A stretch of 64,000 nt of DNA. Origin: Nocardioides cynanchi. Lineage in GTDB: Bacteria > Actinomycetota > Actinomycetes > Propionibacteriales > Nocardioidaceae. The notes beneath the pieces are model-generated. The model had not been told where the DNA came from. It saw nothing but the letters and a program-made list of their open reading frames with translations, and did not search any database. Position 1 is the stretch's first letter, and every line of letters begins with the position of its first letter. Location: contig NZ_CP044344.1 of NCBI RefSeq assembly GCF_008761635.1, forward strand, positions 3,410,001 through 3,474,000, given 5' to 3'. Position numbers and translations under genes: made by a program. This document shows positions 1-7,818 of this stretch, piece by piece.

Positions 1-1
1 C

Positions 2-586
2 CCCGATGTCTCGGGCTACCTCGTGAACTCCGAGATCGACGAGGTGGCGTGGGTGCCGGTCGACAAGGCCGCGGTCAAGCTCACCTACCGCCGGGACGGC
101 GGGACGCTGCGGGAGGCCCTGGCCGTCGGGAAGGCGACGCGGTCCCTGGTGGTCCTGAGGCACGGCCAGGCCCGCGCCCGGAAGTCGTGGAAGCCCGACG
201 ACCGGCTGCGCCCGCTCGTCGCGGAGGGGCAGGCGCAGGCCCAGGGCGTCGTACCACTGCTGGCGGCGTTCGGCGTCTCCCGGATCGTCTCGTCCTCGAG
301 CCGGCGCTGCGTGGACACGGTGCTCCCGTACGCCGAGGGGAGCGGCCGACCGATGACCCGCACCGACGGGCTCTCGGAGGAGGAGGCGGACGCCCGCGCG
401 GTGAAGACGGTCGTTGCCGACCTGGTCACGAGCGGGGAGGACGCCGTGCTGTGCACCCACCGGCCGGTCCTGCCGCTGGTCTACGAGAGCCTGGGCGTCG
501 AGCCGATCAACCAGTCGACCGGTGAGCTGGTGGTGGTGCACCACCGACGCGGCCGGGTGCGCTCGGTCGAGCGGCACCGCGGCTGA
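2..586 (+). CDS. mutT1: MutT1-type Nudix hydrolase / histidine phosphatase, 5' end outside window
   Basis: The visible part holds the last strands of a Nudix domain (about residues 1-40) followed by a histidine phosphatase domain. The phosphatase signature LRHGQ is at about residues 53-57 and the second catalytic histidine is in the CTHRP motif at about residue 148. This two-domain order is that of mycobacterial MutT1, which cleans 8-oxo-dGTP/8-oxo-GTP and dinucleoside polyphosphates from the pool. The reading frame is open to the left edge, so the true start and the Nudix box lie outside. In many actinobacteria this gene neighbours ppk; here ppk lies 7 kb away with the pst genes between, so the phosphate theme is kept but the adjacency is not. 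Family assignment is firm; substrate is inferred. Confidence 0.78.
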   Translation, partial: PDVSGYLVNSEIDEVAWVPVDKAAVKLTYRRDGGTLREALAVGKATRSLVVLRHGQARARKSWKPDDRLRPLVAEGQAQAQGVVPLLAAFGVSRIVSSSSRRCVDTVLPYAEGSGRPMTRTDGLSEEEADARAVKTVVADLVTSGEDAVLCTHRPVLPLVYESLGVEPINQSTGELVVVHHRRGRVRSVERHRG

Positions 587-660
587 CCACCCCGCGGGGG
601 CCGCGTCGCCGAGCCGCGTCGCCGGCCCGGTCCGGACGCGTGGCCGAATAGGCGTCCTGA

Positions 661-716
661 GTTCACCGCCCGTTCACCGACGCCGACCTGACCGTCCACC
701 TCCCGCCCCTAACTTC
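661..716 (+). promoter_or_regulatory. PHO box and -10 element upstream of pstS
   Basis: Two perfect GTTCACC units lie at 661-667 and 672-678, separated by 4 bases (11-base period). A third unit, GTCCACC, lies at 694-700, exactly two periods further, with a weak unit at 683. This is the known layout of PhoP-binding PHO boxes in Streptomyces and relatives. A possible -10 (TAACTT) is at 710-715, 38 bases before the pstS start. The arrangement predicts PhoP-dependent induction of the pst operon under phosphate limitation. Confidence 0.85.
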
Positions 717-753
717 GTGAGCGTCCAGACGACACGACTTCAGGAGCACTGAC

Positions 754-1839
754 GTGAACAGCTCTTCCCTTCACCGGGCCACCCTCCCGGCGGTCGCCCT
801 CCTCGCGATGGGCCTGACCCTGGCCGGGTGCGGCAACAACAGCGGTGGCGGTGGCGGCGACACGCTGAACGGCGGCGGCGCGACCTCGCAGGCCAATGCC
901 GAGCAGACCTGGCGCGCGAACTACCAGAAGGCCAACGGCGGCACCATCAACTACGACGAGGTCGGCTCCGGGACCGGCGTCACCAACTTCACCAGCGGTG
1001 CCTACGAGTTCGCAGGCTCGGACGCCTACCTCACCACCGACCAGCTCGCCGCGGCCAAGAAGCAGTGCGGAGCCGACGTGATCGAGGTGCCGGCGTACGT
1101 CAGCCCGATCGCGGTCGCGTTCAAGCTGAGCGGGGTCACCTCGCTCAACCTCGACGCCAAGACGATCGCCGACATCTTCAGCGGCAAGATCACCACGTGG
1201 GACGACCCCGCGATCGCCCAGCAGAACTCCGGCGTGAAGCTGCCGAGCACCGCGATCACCACCATCCACCGGTCGGACGAGTCGGGCACGACGTTCAACT
1301 TCACCGACTACCTCAGCAAGGCCGCCGGTGGCGCCTGGAGCGACCCGGCCGCCACCGTGTGGCCGACCGGGGTCACGGGCGGACAGGGCCAGTCGGGCAC
1401 CTCGGGCGTGATCGGCGCTCTCGCCGACACCGACGGTGCGATCGGGTACGCCGACAACTCGGCCGTCACCGCGGACGGCACCCTCGGCGTGGTGTCGATC
1501 AAGGTCGGCAAGTCCTACAGCGCGCCGTCCGCGCAGGGTGCGGCCAAGGTGCTCGCAGCCTCGCCGGCCGCGCCGGGTCGTCCGGCCACCGACATGGCCA
1601 CCGACATCGACCGGACCGCCACCGCCAAGGGCGACTACCCGCTGATGCTGGCGTCGTACCTCCTGGCCTGCCCGACCTACAGCGACGCGAAGACCGCCGC
1701 CATGGTCAAGGGCTACCTCAGCTACATCGTGTCGAGCAAGGGCCAGCAGGACGCCGCCTCGGCGGCCGGCTCGGCGCCGCTCGACCCGTCGCTGTCCCAG
1801 AAGGCCACGGCTATCGTCTCGAAGATCGCCGCAGGCTGA
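754..1839 (+). CDS. pstS: Phosphate ABC transporter substrate-binding lipoprotein PstS
   Basis: This 361-residue protein captures inorganic phosphate outside the membrane and hands it to PstCA. It starts with a GTG preceded by AGGAG at 742-746. The N-terminus is a lipoprotein signal peptide with lipobox LAGC, lipidated Cys at residue 26, followed by a Gly/Ser/Asn-rich tether. Phosphate-contact segments typical of PstS are visible (GSGTG around 67, FAGSD around 87, RSDESGTT around 173). It is the first gene of pstSCAB, has a PHO box in front of it, and is separated from pstC by a strong hairpin. Length is normal for the family. Assignment is secure. Confidence 0.96.
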   Translation: MNSSSLHRATLPAVALLAMGLTLAGCGNNSGGGGGDTLNGGGATSQANAEQTWRANYQKANGGTINYDEVGSGTGVTNFTSGAYEFAGSDAYLTTDQLAAAKKQCGADVIEVPAYVSPIAVAFKLSGVTSLNLDAKTIADIFSGKITTWDDPAIAQQNSGVKLPSTAITTIHRSDESGTTFNFTDYLSKAAGGAWSDPAATVWPTGVTGGQGQSGTSGVIGALADTDGAIGYADNSAVTADGTLGVVSIKVGKSYSAPSAQGAAKVLAASPAAPGRPATDMATDIDRTATAKGDYPLMLASYLLACPTYSDAKTAAMVKGYLSYIVSSKGQQDAASAAGSAPLDPSLSQKATAIVSKIAAG

Positions 1840-1848
1840 CCGACCACG

Positions 1849-1888
1849 GACGGGTACGACGGCCACCTGACCGGCCGTCGTACCCGTC
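1849..1888 (+). other. Intercistronic hairpin between pstS and pstC
   Basis: Bases 1849-1864 pair perfectly with 1873-1888 (16-bp stem, 8-base loop) 10 bases after the pstS stop and 31 before pstC. No T tract follows. Such hairpins after a binding-protein gene usually protect the upstream mRNA or partly terminate, so that the binding protein outnumbers the permease. That role is inferred. Confidence 0.75.
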
Positions 1889-1918
1889 ACTTCGTCACAG
1901 AGCAAGGCAGGAGCACCC

Positions 1919-2878
1919 GTGACCGCCACCGTCTCCCCGGAGCAGGCCGGCCCCGAGAGCCCACCCCTCGCCCGGGCCGCGGGCCGCCGCGGCGACCGCG
2001 TGTTCGCGGGTCTGGCCCGCGCCTCGGCGCTGACCATCCTGGTCGCGCTGGTCGCGGTGTTCGTCTTCCTGGCGATCGAGGGCTGGGTCGGACTGACGTC
2101 CGTCCCGACGACCTACGCGCCGTTCACGTCGTTCCTCAGCTACATCTGGCCGCTGGTCGTGAGCACGCTGCTCGCCTCCGCGATCGCCCTCGTCGTCGCC
2201 GTACCGTTCTCGATCGCGGTGGCGCTCTTCATCTCGCACTACGCGCCGCGGCGACTGGCCACGGCGCTCTCCTACCTGATCGACCTGCTCGCGGCCGTGC
2301 CGTCGGTCGTGTTCGGGCTGTGGGGTGGCCGCTACCTGGCGGCGTACCTCCAGCCGGCGCACGTATGGCTGCACGCCCACCTGGGTTTCATCCCGATCTT
2401 CGGGCCACCCTCCCCGAACGGGCGTTCGCTGTTCACCGCGGGCATCGTGCTGGCGATCATGATCATGCCGATCATCACCTCGATCTCCCGCGAGGTGTTC
2501 CGCCAGACGCCTCGACTGCACGAGGAGGCCGCGCTGGCCCTCGGTGCCACGCGCTGGGAGATGGTGCGGTACGCCGTGTTCCCGTACGCGCGCTCGGGGA
2601 TGGTGTCCGGCGTGATGCTCGGCCTGGGTCGCGCCCTCGGCGAGACGATGGCCGTGGCGATGGTGCTGGCGACCACCCCGCTGACCACCCTCAACGTGAT
2701 CGGCACGGCGAGCCCCCCGACGATCGCGGCCAACATCGCCCTGAACTACAAGGAGTCCACGCCCGAGCGGCAGTCGCTGCTGATCGCAACCGGCCTGGTG
2801 CTCTTCGTGGTGACGTTCCTGGTCAACTTCGCCGCCCGCTGGGTGGCCGGCCGCAACGCCCGGAAGATGGCCCGATGA
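1919..2878 (+). CDS. pstC: Phosphate ABC transporter permease PstC
   Basis: A 319-residue inner-membrane permease subunit. About six hydrophobic segments are visible, beginning near residue 37, and the ABC permease coupling loop ([20 protein letters not shown]) falls at about residues 203-222. It pairs with PstA to form the phosphate channel. The GTG start follows a GGCAGGAG-like ribosome site. Its stop overlaps the pstA start by 4 bases (ATGA), showing translational coupling. Confidence 0.95.
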   Translation: MTATVSPEQAGPESPPLARAAGRRGDRVFAGLARASALTILVALVAVFVFLAIEGWVGLTSVPTTYAPFTSFLSYIWPLVVSTLLASAIALVVAVPFSIAVALFISHYAPRRLATALSYLIDLLAAVPSVVFGLWGGRYLAAYLQPAHVWLHAHLGFIPIFGPPSPNGRSLFTAGIVLAIMIMPIITSISREVFRQTPRLHEEAALALGATRWEMVRYAVFPYARSGMVSGVMLGLGRALGETMAVAMVLATTPLTTLNVIGTASPPTIAANIALNYKESTPERQSLLIATGLVLFVVTFLVNFAARWVAGRNARKMAR

Positions 2879-3915
2879 CCAGCGCCCCGATGACGCTCTC
2901 GCAGGCGCGGCTGCCCCGGTGGGCGCCGGCCCTGATCGCCACGATGGCGCTGGCCGTCGCCGGCCTGCCGGCGCTGCTGGCCGGCTGGGGCCTGGCGGCC
3001 TGGCTGTGCCTCTCCGTGGTCGTCTTCCTGGTCGCGATGCCGCTCTGGTCGCGGCTGGTGGAGGGTCGGCGGGCGGCCGTCGACCGCCTGGTCACCGGCC
3101 TGATCTGGACGGCTTTCGCGATCGCGATCTCCCCGCTGGTCTGGCTGCTGTGGGTGGTGCTGCGCAGCGGCGTGCCGGCGATCAACGGCGACTTCCTGAC
3201 CTACTCGATGCTGAACGTGATCGGCGACGAGCAGGGCGGCATCCTGCACGCCCTGATCGGCACCCTGCTGATCACGGTCGCGGCAGCCGTGCTGTCGGTG
3301 CCGATCGGGATCCTCACCGCCGTCTACCTCGTCGAGTACGGCGCCCGCTCCCGGATCGCGCGGATCATCACCTTCCTGGTGGACGTGATGACCGGCATCC
3401 CGTCGATCGTGGCCGGCCTGTTCGCCCTGGCGCTGGTGGTCCTGCTGTTCGGTCCGGCGTTCCGGATGGGCTTCGGCGGGTCGATCGCCCTGTCCCTGCT
3501 GATGATCCCGACCGTGGTGCGGTCGTCGGAGGAGATGTTCCGGCTCGTGCCCGACGACCTGCGCGAGGCGTCGTACGCGCTGGGCGTCCCGAAGTGGCGC
3601 ACCATCGTCAAGGTGGTGCTGCCGACCTCGGTGGGTGGCATCGTGACCGGGGTGGTGCTGGCCATCTCGCGGGTGATCGGCGAGACCGCGCCGCTGCTGG
3701 TCGTGGCCGGGGCGACCGACGGGATCAACACCAACCTCTTCGACGGCCGGATGACCACGCTGCCGGTCTTCATCTTCTCCCAGTACTCCAGCTCCACGCC
3801 GGTCGGCTACCAGCGCGCCTGGGGTGGTGCGCTGGTGCTGATCGCCCTGGTGATGGTCCTCAATCTCACTGCCCGTCTCATCGGTCGCATCTTCGCGCCC
3901 GCCAAGGGACACTGA
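2875..3915 (+). CDS. pstA: Phosphate ABC transporter permease PstA
   Basis: A 346-residue permease subunit, partner of PstC. The ATG at 2875 overlaps the pstC stop (ATGA) and was chosen over much longer upstream readings because those run antisense to family similarity and through pstC. Two extra hydrophobic helices at residues 17-65 precede the core, then the conserved permease segment ([13 protein letters not shown] and [21 protein letters not shown] region, about residues 215-250). Followed 26 bases later by pstB with a clear ribosome site. Assignment is secure; the exact N-terminus is well supported by coupling. Confidence 0.95.
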   Translation: MTSAPMTLSQARLPRWAPALIATMALAVAGLPALLAGWGLAAWLCLSVVVFLVAMPLWSRLVEGRRAAVDRLVTGLIWTAFAIAISPLVWLLWVVLRSGVPAINGDFLTYSMLNVIGDEQGGILHALIGTLLITVAAAVLSVPIGILTAVYLVEYGARSRIARIITFLVDVMTGIPSIVAGLFALALVVLLFGPAFRMGFGGSIALSLLMIPTVVRSSEEMFRLVPDDLREASYALGVPKWRTIVKVVLPTSVGGIVTGVVLAISRVIGETAPLLVVAGATDGINTNLFDGRMTTLPVFIFSQYSSSTPVGYQRAWGGALVLIALVMVLNLTARLIGRIFAPAKGH

Positions 3916-3941
3916 TCCCGGGACGCCGGAAGGAAGGAATC

Positions 3942-4721
3942 ATGGCCAAGAGCATCGACGTCTCGGACCTCGACATCTACTACGGGGACTTCCTCGCGGT
4001 GGAGGGGGTCAACATGACGGTCAAGTCGAAGTCGGTGACCGCGTTCATCGGCCCGTCGGGCTGCGGCAAGTCGACCATGCTGCGCTCGCTGAACCGCATG
4101 CACGAGGTGATCCCCGGCGCCCGCGTCGAGGGCAAGGTGGTCGTCGACGGCCAGTCGCTGTACGACGCCAGCGTCGACCCGGTCGCCGTACGCCGTCAGA
4201 TCGGGATGGTCTTCCAGCGCCCGAACCCGTTCCCGACGATGTCGATCTACGAGAACGTGCTCGCCGGCAACCGGCTCAACGCCAAGAAGCTGAAGAAGGA
4301 CGACGCCGACTCGATCGTCGAGCGCTCCCTGAGGCGGGCCAACCTCTGGACCGAGGTGAAGGACCGGCTGAACAAGCCCGGCATGGGGCTCTCCGGCGGC
4401 CAGCAGCAGCGGCTCTGCATCGCCCGCGCGATCGCGGTCGAGCCCGAGGTCCTGCTGATGGACGAGCCGTGCTCGGCCCTCGACCCGATCTCCACCTCCG
4501 CGATCGAGGACCTGATCCACGAGCTGAAGTCCGAGTACACGATCGTGATCGTCACCCACAACATGCAGCAGGCCGCGCGGGTCTCCGACGACACCGGGTT
4601 CTTCAACCTCAAGGCCGCCGGGCAGCCCGGCCACCTGGTCGAGTTCAACCCCACCCGGAAGATGTTCTCCACCCCCGACGAGCCCTCCACCGAGGCCTAC
4701 ATCTCCGGCCGCTTCGGCTGA
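3942..4721 (+). CDS. pstB: Phosphate ABC transporter ATPase PstB
   Basis: A 259-residue ATPase that powers PstCA. Walker [10 protein letters not shown] is at 37-45, the Q loop near 92, the signature LSGGQQQR at 150-157, Walker B LLMDEP at 171-176 and the switch histidine in VTHNM at about 206. The ATG is preceded by AGGAAGGA. Last gene of the pst operon; no phoU follows here, which is unusual compared with enteric operons but common in actinobacteria, where PhoU lies elsewhere. Confidence 0.96.
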   Translation: MAKSIDVSDLDIYYGDFLAVEGVNMTVKSKSVTAFIGPSGCGKSTMLRSLNRMHEVIPGARVEGKVVVDGQSLYDASVDPVAVRRQIGMVFQRPNPFPTMSIYENVLAGNRLNAKKLKKDDADSIVERSLRRANLWTEVKDRLNKPGMGLSGGQQQRLCIARAIAVEPEVLLMDEPCSALDPISTSAIEDLIHELKSEYTIVIVTHNMQQAARVSDDTGFFNLKAAGQPGHLVEFNPTRKMFSTPDEPSTEAYISGRFG

Positions 4722-4785
4722 CGGCGCTGGGCGGCTGGCGCGCGCTCTCCCCCCGCCCCGTCCCGTTACTCGGCCCCTCATCGGG

Positions 4786-4846
4786 ATAGTCCGTGACGTA
4801 AGCGCCCCATTTCGCTCGCGGATAGGGCGCAAACGTCACGGACTAC
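4786..4846. repeat. Long hairpin repeat, copy A (left of AbiEi/DUF559-like gene)
   Basis: An outer perfect 13-bp stem (TAGTCCGTGACGT, 4787-4799, with 4833-4845) encloses an inner 9-bp stem with one mismatch (4802-4810 with 4822-4830) and an 11-base loop. The same element recurs in the same orientation at 5993-6053 with about five base changes over 65 bases. The pair brackets exactly one gene. No T tract follows, so it is not a classic terminator. Confidence 0.85.
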
Positions 4847-4911
4847 CGCGACGATCCGGTGGTCCCTGTGGAGAAGCGCAGCGGAGCGCTCGGCTCCCGC
4901 GGCACAGTTCG

Positions 4912-5979
4912 GTGATGGGGAAGCGCAGGCCCGTGCGACTGGGGCAGTCGGCCACGGGCCGGCCCGGCTTGGTCGACCCCGTTCGACGCGATCCGGCGGG
5001 ACTGCGCGGCCCGACTCCGAAGCAGGCCAGGGGCCGCTACTGGCGGGCCACGAGCCACGGCCTCTTCGTACCTGCGGACGTCGACGGCAGCGTCCCCGAA
5101 CAGCGGATCGTCGAGGCGGCGGCCGTGCTCCCGTCGTACGGCGGGGTCACCGGCTGGGCGGCGCTGCGGTGGATGGGTGCGCGCTGGTTCGGTGGCCTGG
5201 CGCCCGACGGCCTGACGGAGCTGCCGATCTGGCTGGCCACCGCGGGCGACGACATCCGGCCGCAGCCCGGGTTCCAGGTCAGTGCCGAGCGCCTCAACCC
5301 CATCGAGCTGATGGTCGTGGACGGCATTCGCGTGACCGTGCCGGTGCGGTCGGTGACCTTCGAGATGAGGTACGCCGCGTCCGTGCGCTCCGCGGTCGTG
5401 GCGGCCGACATGGCGATGCAGGCCGACCTGGTCTCGCCGTCGGAGCTGGTGGACTTCGTCGCCGGTCTCTCGGGCTGGACTGGAGTCCCGCGGTGCCGTG
5501 CCGCGCTGCCCCTGACCAGCGAGAACAGCTGGTCTCCTCGCGAAACCAGCCATCTGCGACTCGTCTGGGTGCTCGACGCCGGTCTTCCGCCGCCCCTGTG
5601 CAACGTGCCGATCTTCGACCGTTCCGGACGCCACATCGGCACTCCCGACATCCTCGACGAGGAGGCCGGCGTCGCCGGGGAGTACGACGGCGCTCTCCAC
5701 CTGGAGGGCTCTCAGCGGGCGCGGGACGTGCGGCGGGAGGAGGCCTTCCGGTCCGTCGGGCTCGAGTACTTCACGGTCCTCGCCTCCGACGCGCGCGACC
5801 CCTTCGACGTCGTACGACGGATGCGGGCCACGCGAGCGCGGGCCAGGTTCGCCGCACCGTCGGATCGGGCCTGGACGGTCGACAAGCCGCCGTGGTGGAT
5901 TGCCACCGAGACGGTCGACCAGCGCCGGGCTCTCAGCGACGCACAGCGGGAGCGCCTGCTCCGTCACCGCGCCGGCTGA
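4912..5979 (+). CDS. AbiEi-like / DUF559-like protein (uncharacterised)
   Basis: A 355-residue protein of unknown function. An N-terminal part (about 40-110) contains a segment beginning GLFVPADVD and a GWAAL motif that recalls AbiEi-type antitoxin/regulator proteins. The C-terminal part (about 240-330) has PDILDEE...GEYDG..H followed by a helix rich in Arg, which resembles the PD-(D/E)XK fold of DUF559/Vsr-like nucleases, with candidate metal ligands D246 and E256-x-D258. Start: GTG 4912 directly followed by an ATG at 4915; no good ribosome site decides between them. It stands alone, convergent with pit, and is framed by two near-identical hairpins, which suggests an acquired cassette. No partner toxin gene is visible beside it. 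Confidence 0.55.
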   Translation: MMGKRRPVRLGQSATGRPGLVDPVRRDPAGLRGPTPKQARGRYWRATSHGLFVPADVDGSVPEQRIVEAAAVLPSYGGVTGWAALRWMGARWFGGLAPDGLTELPIWLATAGDDIRPQPGFQVSAERLNPIELMVVDGIRVTVPVRSVTFEMRYAASVRSAVVAADMAMQADLVSPSELVDFVAGLSGWTGVPRCRAALPLTSENSWSPRETSHLRLVWVLDAGLPPPLCNVPIFDRSGRHIGTPDILDEEAGVAGEYDGALHLEGSQRARDVRREEAFRSVGLEYFTVLASDARDPFDVVRRMRATRARARFAAPSDRAWTVDKPPWWIATETVDQRRALSDAQRERLLRHRAG

Positions 5980-5992
5980 GCGCATTCTCGGG

Positions 5993-6053
5993 ATAGTCCG
6001 TGACAAAAGCGCCCTATTTCGCTCCCAGATAGGGCGCAAACGTCACGGACTAT
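5993..6053. repeat. Long hairpin repeat, copy B (right of AbiEi/DUF559-like gene)
   Basis: Outer 12-bp perfect stem (ATAGTCCGTGAC, 5993-6004, with 6042-6053) and inner 9-bp perfect stem (GCGCCCTAT, 6009-6017, with 6029-6037), separated by an A-rich internal loop (AAAA/AAAC) and closed by an 11-base loop. Same element and orientation as copy A. It lies in the convergent gap between the AbiEi/DUF559-like gene and pit, 14 bases after the former's stop. Confidence 0.85.
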
Positions 6054-6064
6054 CAAGGAACGCC

Positions 6065-6091
6065 GGGAGGGGAGGGGAGGAGGGAGGAGGG
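6065..6091 (+). other. Purine tract with G-quadruplex potential
   Basis: An uninterrupted G/A run with five blocks of three or more Gs separated by 1-4 bases. It abuts the pit stop codon (complement of 6092-6094), so it would be C-rich at the 3' end of the pit transcript and G-rich on the opposite transcript. It could help end convergent transcription; this is inference. Confidence 0.5.
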
Positions 6092-7090
6092 TCAGCCGAG
6101 GAAGGGGTGCAGTACCAGGAAGCAGAGGGCGGCGGCCGACCCGGCGGCGGGGAAGGTGAGCACCCAGGCCACCACGATCGAGCGGGCCATGCCCCACCGG
6201 ACGGCGGAGACCCGGCGGGTGGCTCCGGAGCCCATGATCGCCGAGGTGATCACGTGGGTGGTCGAGACCGGGGCCTGGTAGAGGAACGCCGTGGCGTAGA
6301 GCACCGAGGCGCCGACGGACTCGGCGGCGAACGCGTGCGGCGGGTCGAGGTGGATGATCTTGCGACCCAGGGTGCGCATGATCCGGAAGCCGCCGGAGTA
6401 GGTGCCCAGCGAGATCGCGCCGGCCGACGCCGCGATCACCCACAGCGGCAGGTCCTGGGTGTCGGGAGCGAGATGCCCGCTGGTGATCAGCACCAGGAAG
6501 ATCACGCCCATCGTCTTCTGCGCGTCCTGGAGGCCGTGTCCGAGCGCCATCGCCGACGCCGAGACCGTCTGTGCCAGCCGGAAGCCTCGGGTCACCCGAT
6601 GGGCGTTGCGATGTCGGAACACCCACATGATCGCCAGCATCACCACGAAGGCGAGCGCGAACCCGACCAGTGGCGAGAGCACCATCGGGATCACCACCTT
6701 GTCGACGATCGTCGACCAGTGCACCGCCGTCCCGGCAGCGAGCGCCGCGCCGACCAGGCCGCCGATCAGGGCGTGCGTGGACGAGGACGGCAGGCCGAAG
6801 TACCACGTGACGAGGTTCCAGGTGATCGCGCCGAGCAGCCCGGCGAGTACGACGACCAGGCCCTCCCGGCCGGTCGGCGGGACGATCACGTCGGAGACGG
6901 TGTGGGCGACCTTCTGGCCGAGGAACGCGCCGACGAAGTTCATCACCGCGGCCAGGATCAGCGCGACCCGGGGGGTGAGCGCCCGGGTCGACACCGAGGT
7001 GGCGATGGCATTGGCGGCGTCGTGGAAGCCGTTGGTGTAGTCGAAGGCGAGAGCGACGACCACGACCGTGATGACGATCGCGAGGTCCAC
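6092..7090 (-). CDS. pit: PiT-family inorganic phosphate transporter
   Basis: A 332-residue low-affinity phosphate:cation symporter. It shows the two inverted PiT signatures: FDYTNGFHDAANAIATSVST near residue 15 and QAPVSTTHVITSAIMGSG near 275, plus an internal SSSTHALIGG segment near 105. About ten hydrophobic segments are visible. The GTG start lies 6 bases after the stop of the DUF47 gene, so the two form one operon. DUF47-pit pairs are widespread; the DUF47 protein is thought to regulate or gate the transporter. Here they complement the high-affinity pst system on the other strand. Confidence 0.93.
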   Translation of the reverse strand: MDLAIVITVVVVALAFDYTNGFHDAANAIATSVSTRALTPRVALILAAVMNFVGAFLGQKVAHTVSDVIVPPTGREGLVVVLAGLLGAITWNLVTWYFGLPSSSTHALIGGLVGAALAAGTAVHWSTIVDKVVIPMVLSPLVGFALAFVVMLAIMWVFRHRNAHRVTRGFRLAQTVSASAMALGHGLQDAQKTMGVIFLVLITSGHLAPDTQDLPLWVIAASAGAISLGTYSGGFRIMRTLGRKIIHLDPPHAFAAESVGASVLYATAFLYQAPVSTTHVITSAIMGSGATRRVSAVRWGMARSIVVAWVLTFPAAGSAAALCFLVLHPFLG

Positions 7091-7096
7091 GGTCGA

Positions 7097-7714
7097 TCAG
7101 CTCTCCTTGACCGTGATCTGCTCCACGATGTTGGCGACCTTCTCGAACGCGTCGATGGCACCCTCGAGCGACTCGACGATGTCCTTGAGCTTGAGGATCT
7201 CGATCGCCTTGTAGTCGCCGCTGAAGAGCTTGGCGAGGGTACGGCGGTAGCTCTTGTCGCCGGCGTTCTCGAGCCGGTTGATCTCGATCCAGTACTCGTC
7301 GAGGTCGGCCATCGACCGCAGCCGCGGCATCGCCTCGGCGGTGATCTCGGCACATCGCTGGATCACCTCGAGCTGGGTGAGGAACTCCGACGGGATCTGC
7401 ACGACCTCGTAGAGCAGGATCAGGTCGACGACCTCGTCGAGCATGTCCATCACGTCGTCGAGGCCCGAGGCGAGGGCGTAGATGTCCTCACGGTCGAACG
7501 GCGTCACGAAGCTGCTGTTGACCTTGCGCACGATCGCGTGGGTGTTCTCGTCGGCCTGGTGCTCGGCCTCGCGCATGCGCTTGGCGACCTCGGAGCGGTC
7601 GGCCCCGTCGCTGATCATCTCCGCGAGAAGACCCGCCCCGGTGAGGAGGTGCTGGGCGGAGATGGTGAACAGGTCGTAGAACGACGTGTCCGTCGGACGT
7701 AGGCGCAGAGCCAC
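7097..7714 (-). CDS. DUF47 family (PhoU-like) accessory protein of PiT transporter
   Basis: A 205-residue all-helical protein of the DUF47/TIGR00153 family, related in fold to PhoU. Recognisable conserved stretches include FYDLF at residues 12-16, PFDREDIYAL around 74-83 and the long acidic helices after it. It starts with GTG, with AGGAG about 7 bases upstream, and is followed after 6 bases by pit. A candidate -10 (TAGCAT on the minus strand) lies upstream in the 104-base gap to ppk. No PHO box was seen in that gap, so this pair may not be in the same regulon as pst. Confidence 0.9.
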   Translation of the reverse strand: MALRLRPTDTSFYDLFTISAQHLLTGAGLLAEMISDGADRSEVAKRMREAEHQADENTHAIVRKVNSSFVTPFDREDIYALASGLDDVMDMLDEVVDLILLYEVVQIPSEFLTQLEVIQRCAEITAEAMPRLRSMADLDEYWIEINRLENAGDKSYRRTLAKLFSGDYKAIEILKLKDIVESLEGAIDAFEKVANIVEQITVKES

Positions 7715-7818
7715 GACGTACTCCTGATGAGGGGGACGCGAACGCCGATCATGCTACGGGCGCCCACCCGTGCCGGCGCAATCCCCCTCGGCGATGGCCT
7801 CGACGGGTTTGTGCGGGG

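Noticed and set aside
709..2037. Long open frame on the minus strand across pstS (and similar ones across pstA, pstB, ppk and capG)
   Set aside because: GC-rich codon bias opens antisense frames; these have Arg/Gly/His-rich low-complexity composition, no motif, and overlap a clearly identified gene.
4786..6053. Insertion sequence bounded by inverted repeats
   Set aside because: The two elements are direct copies, each self-complementary; no transposase and no target-site duplication is visible.
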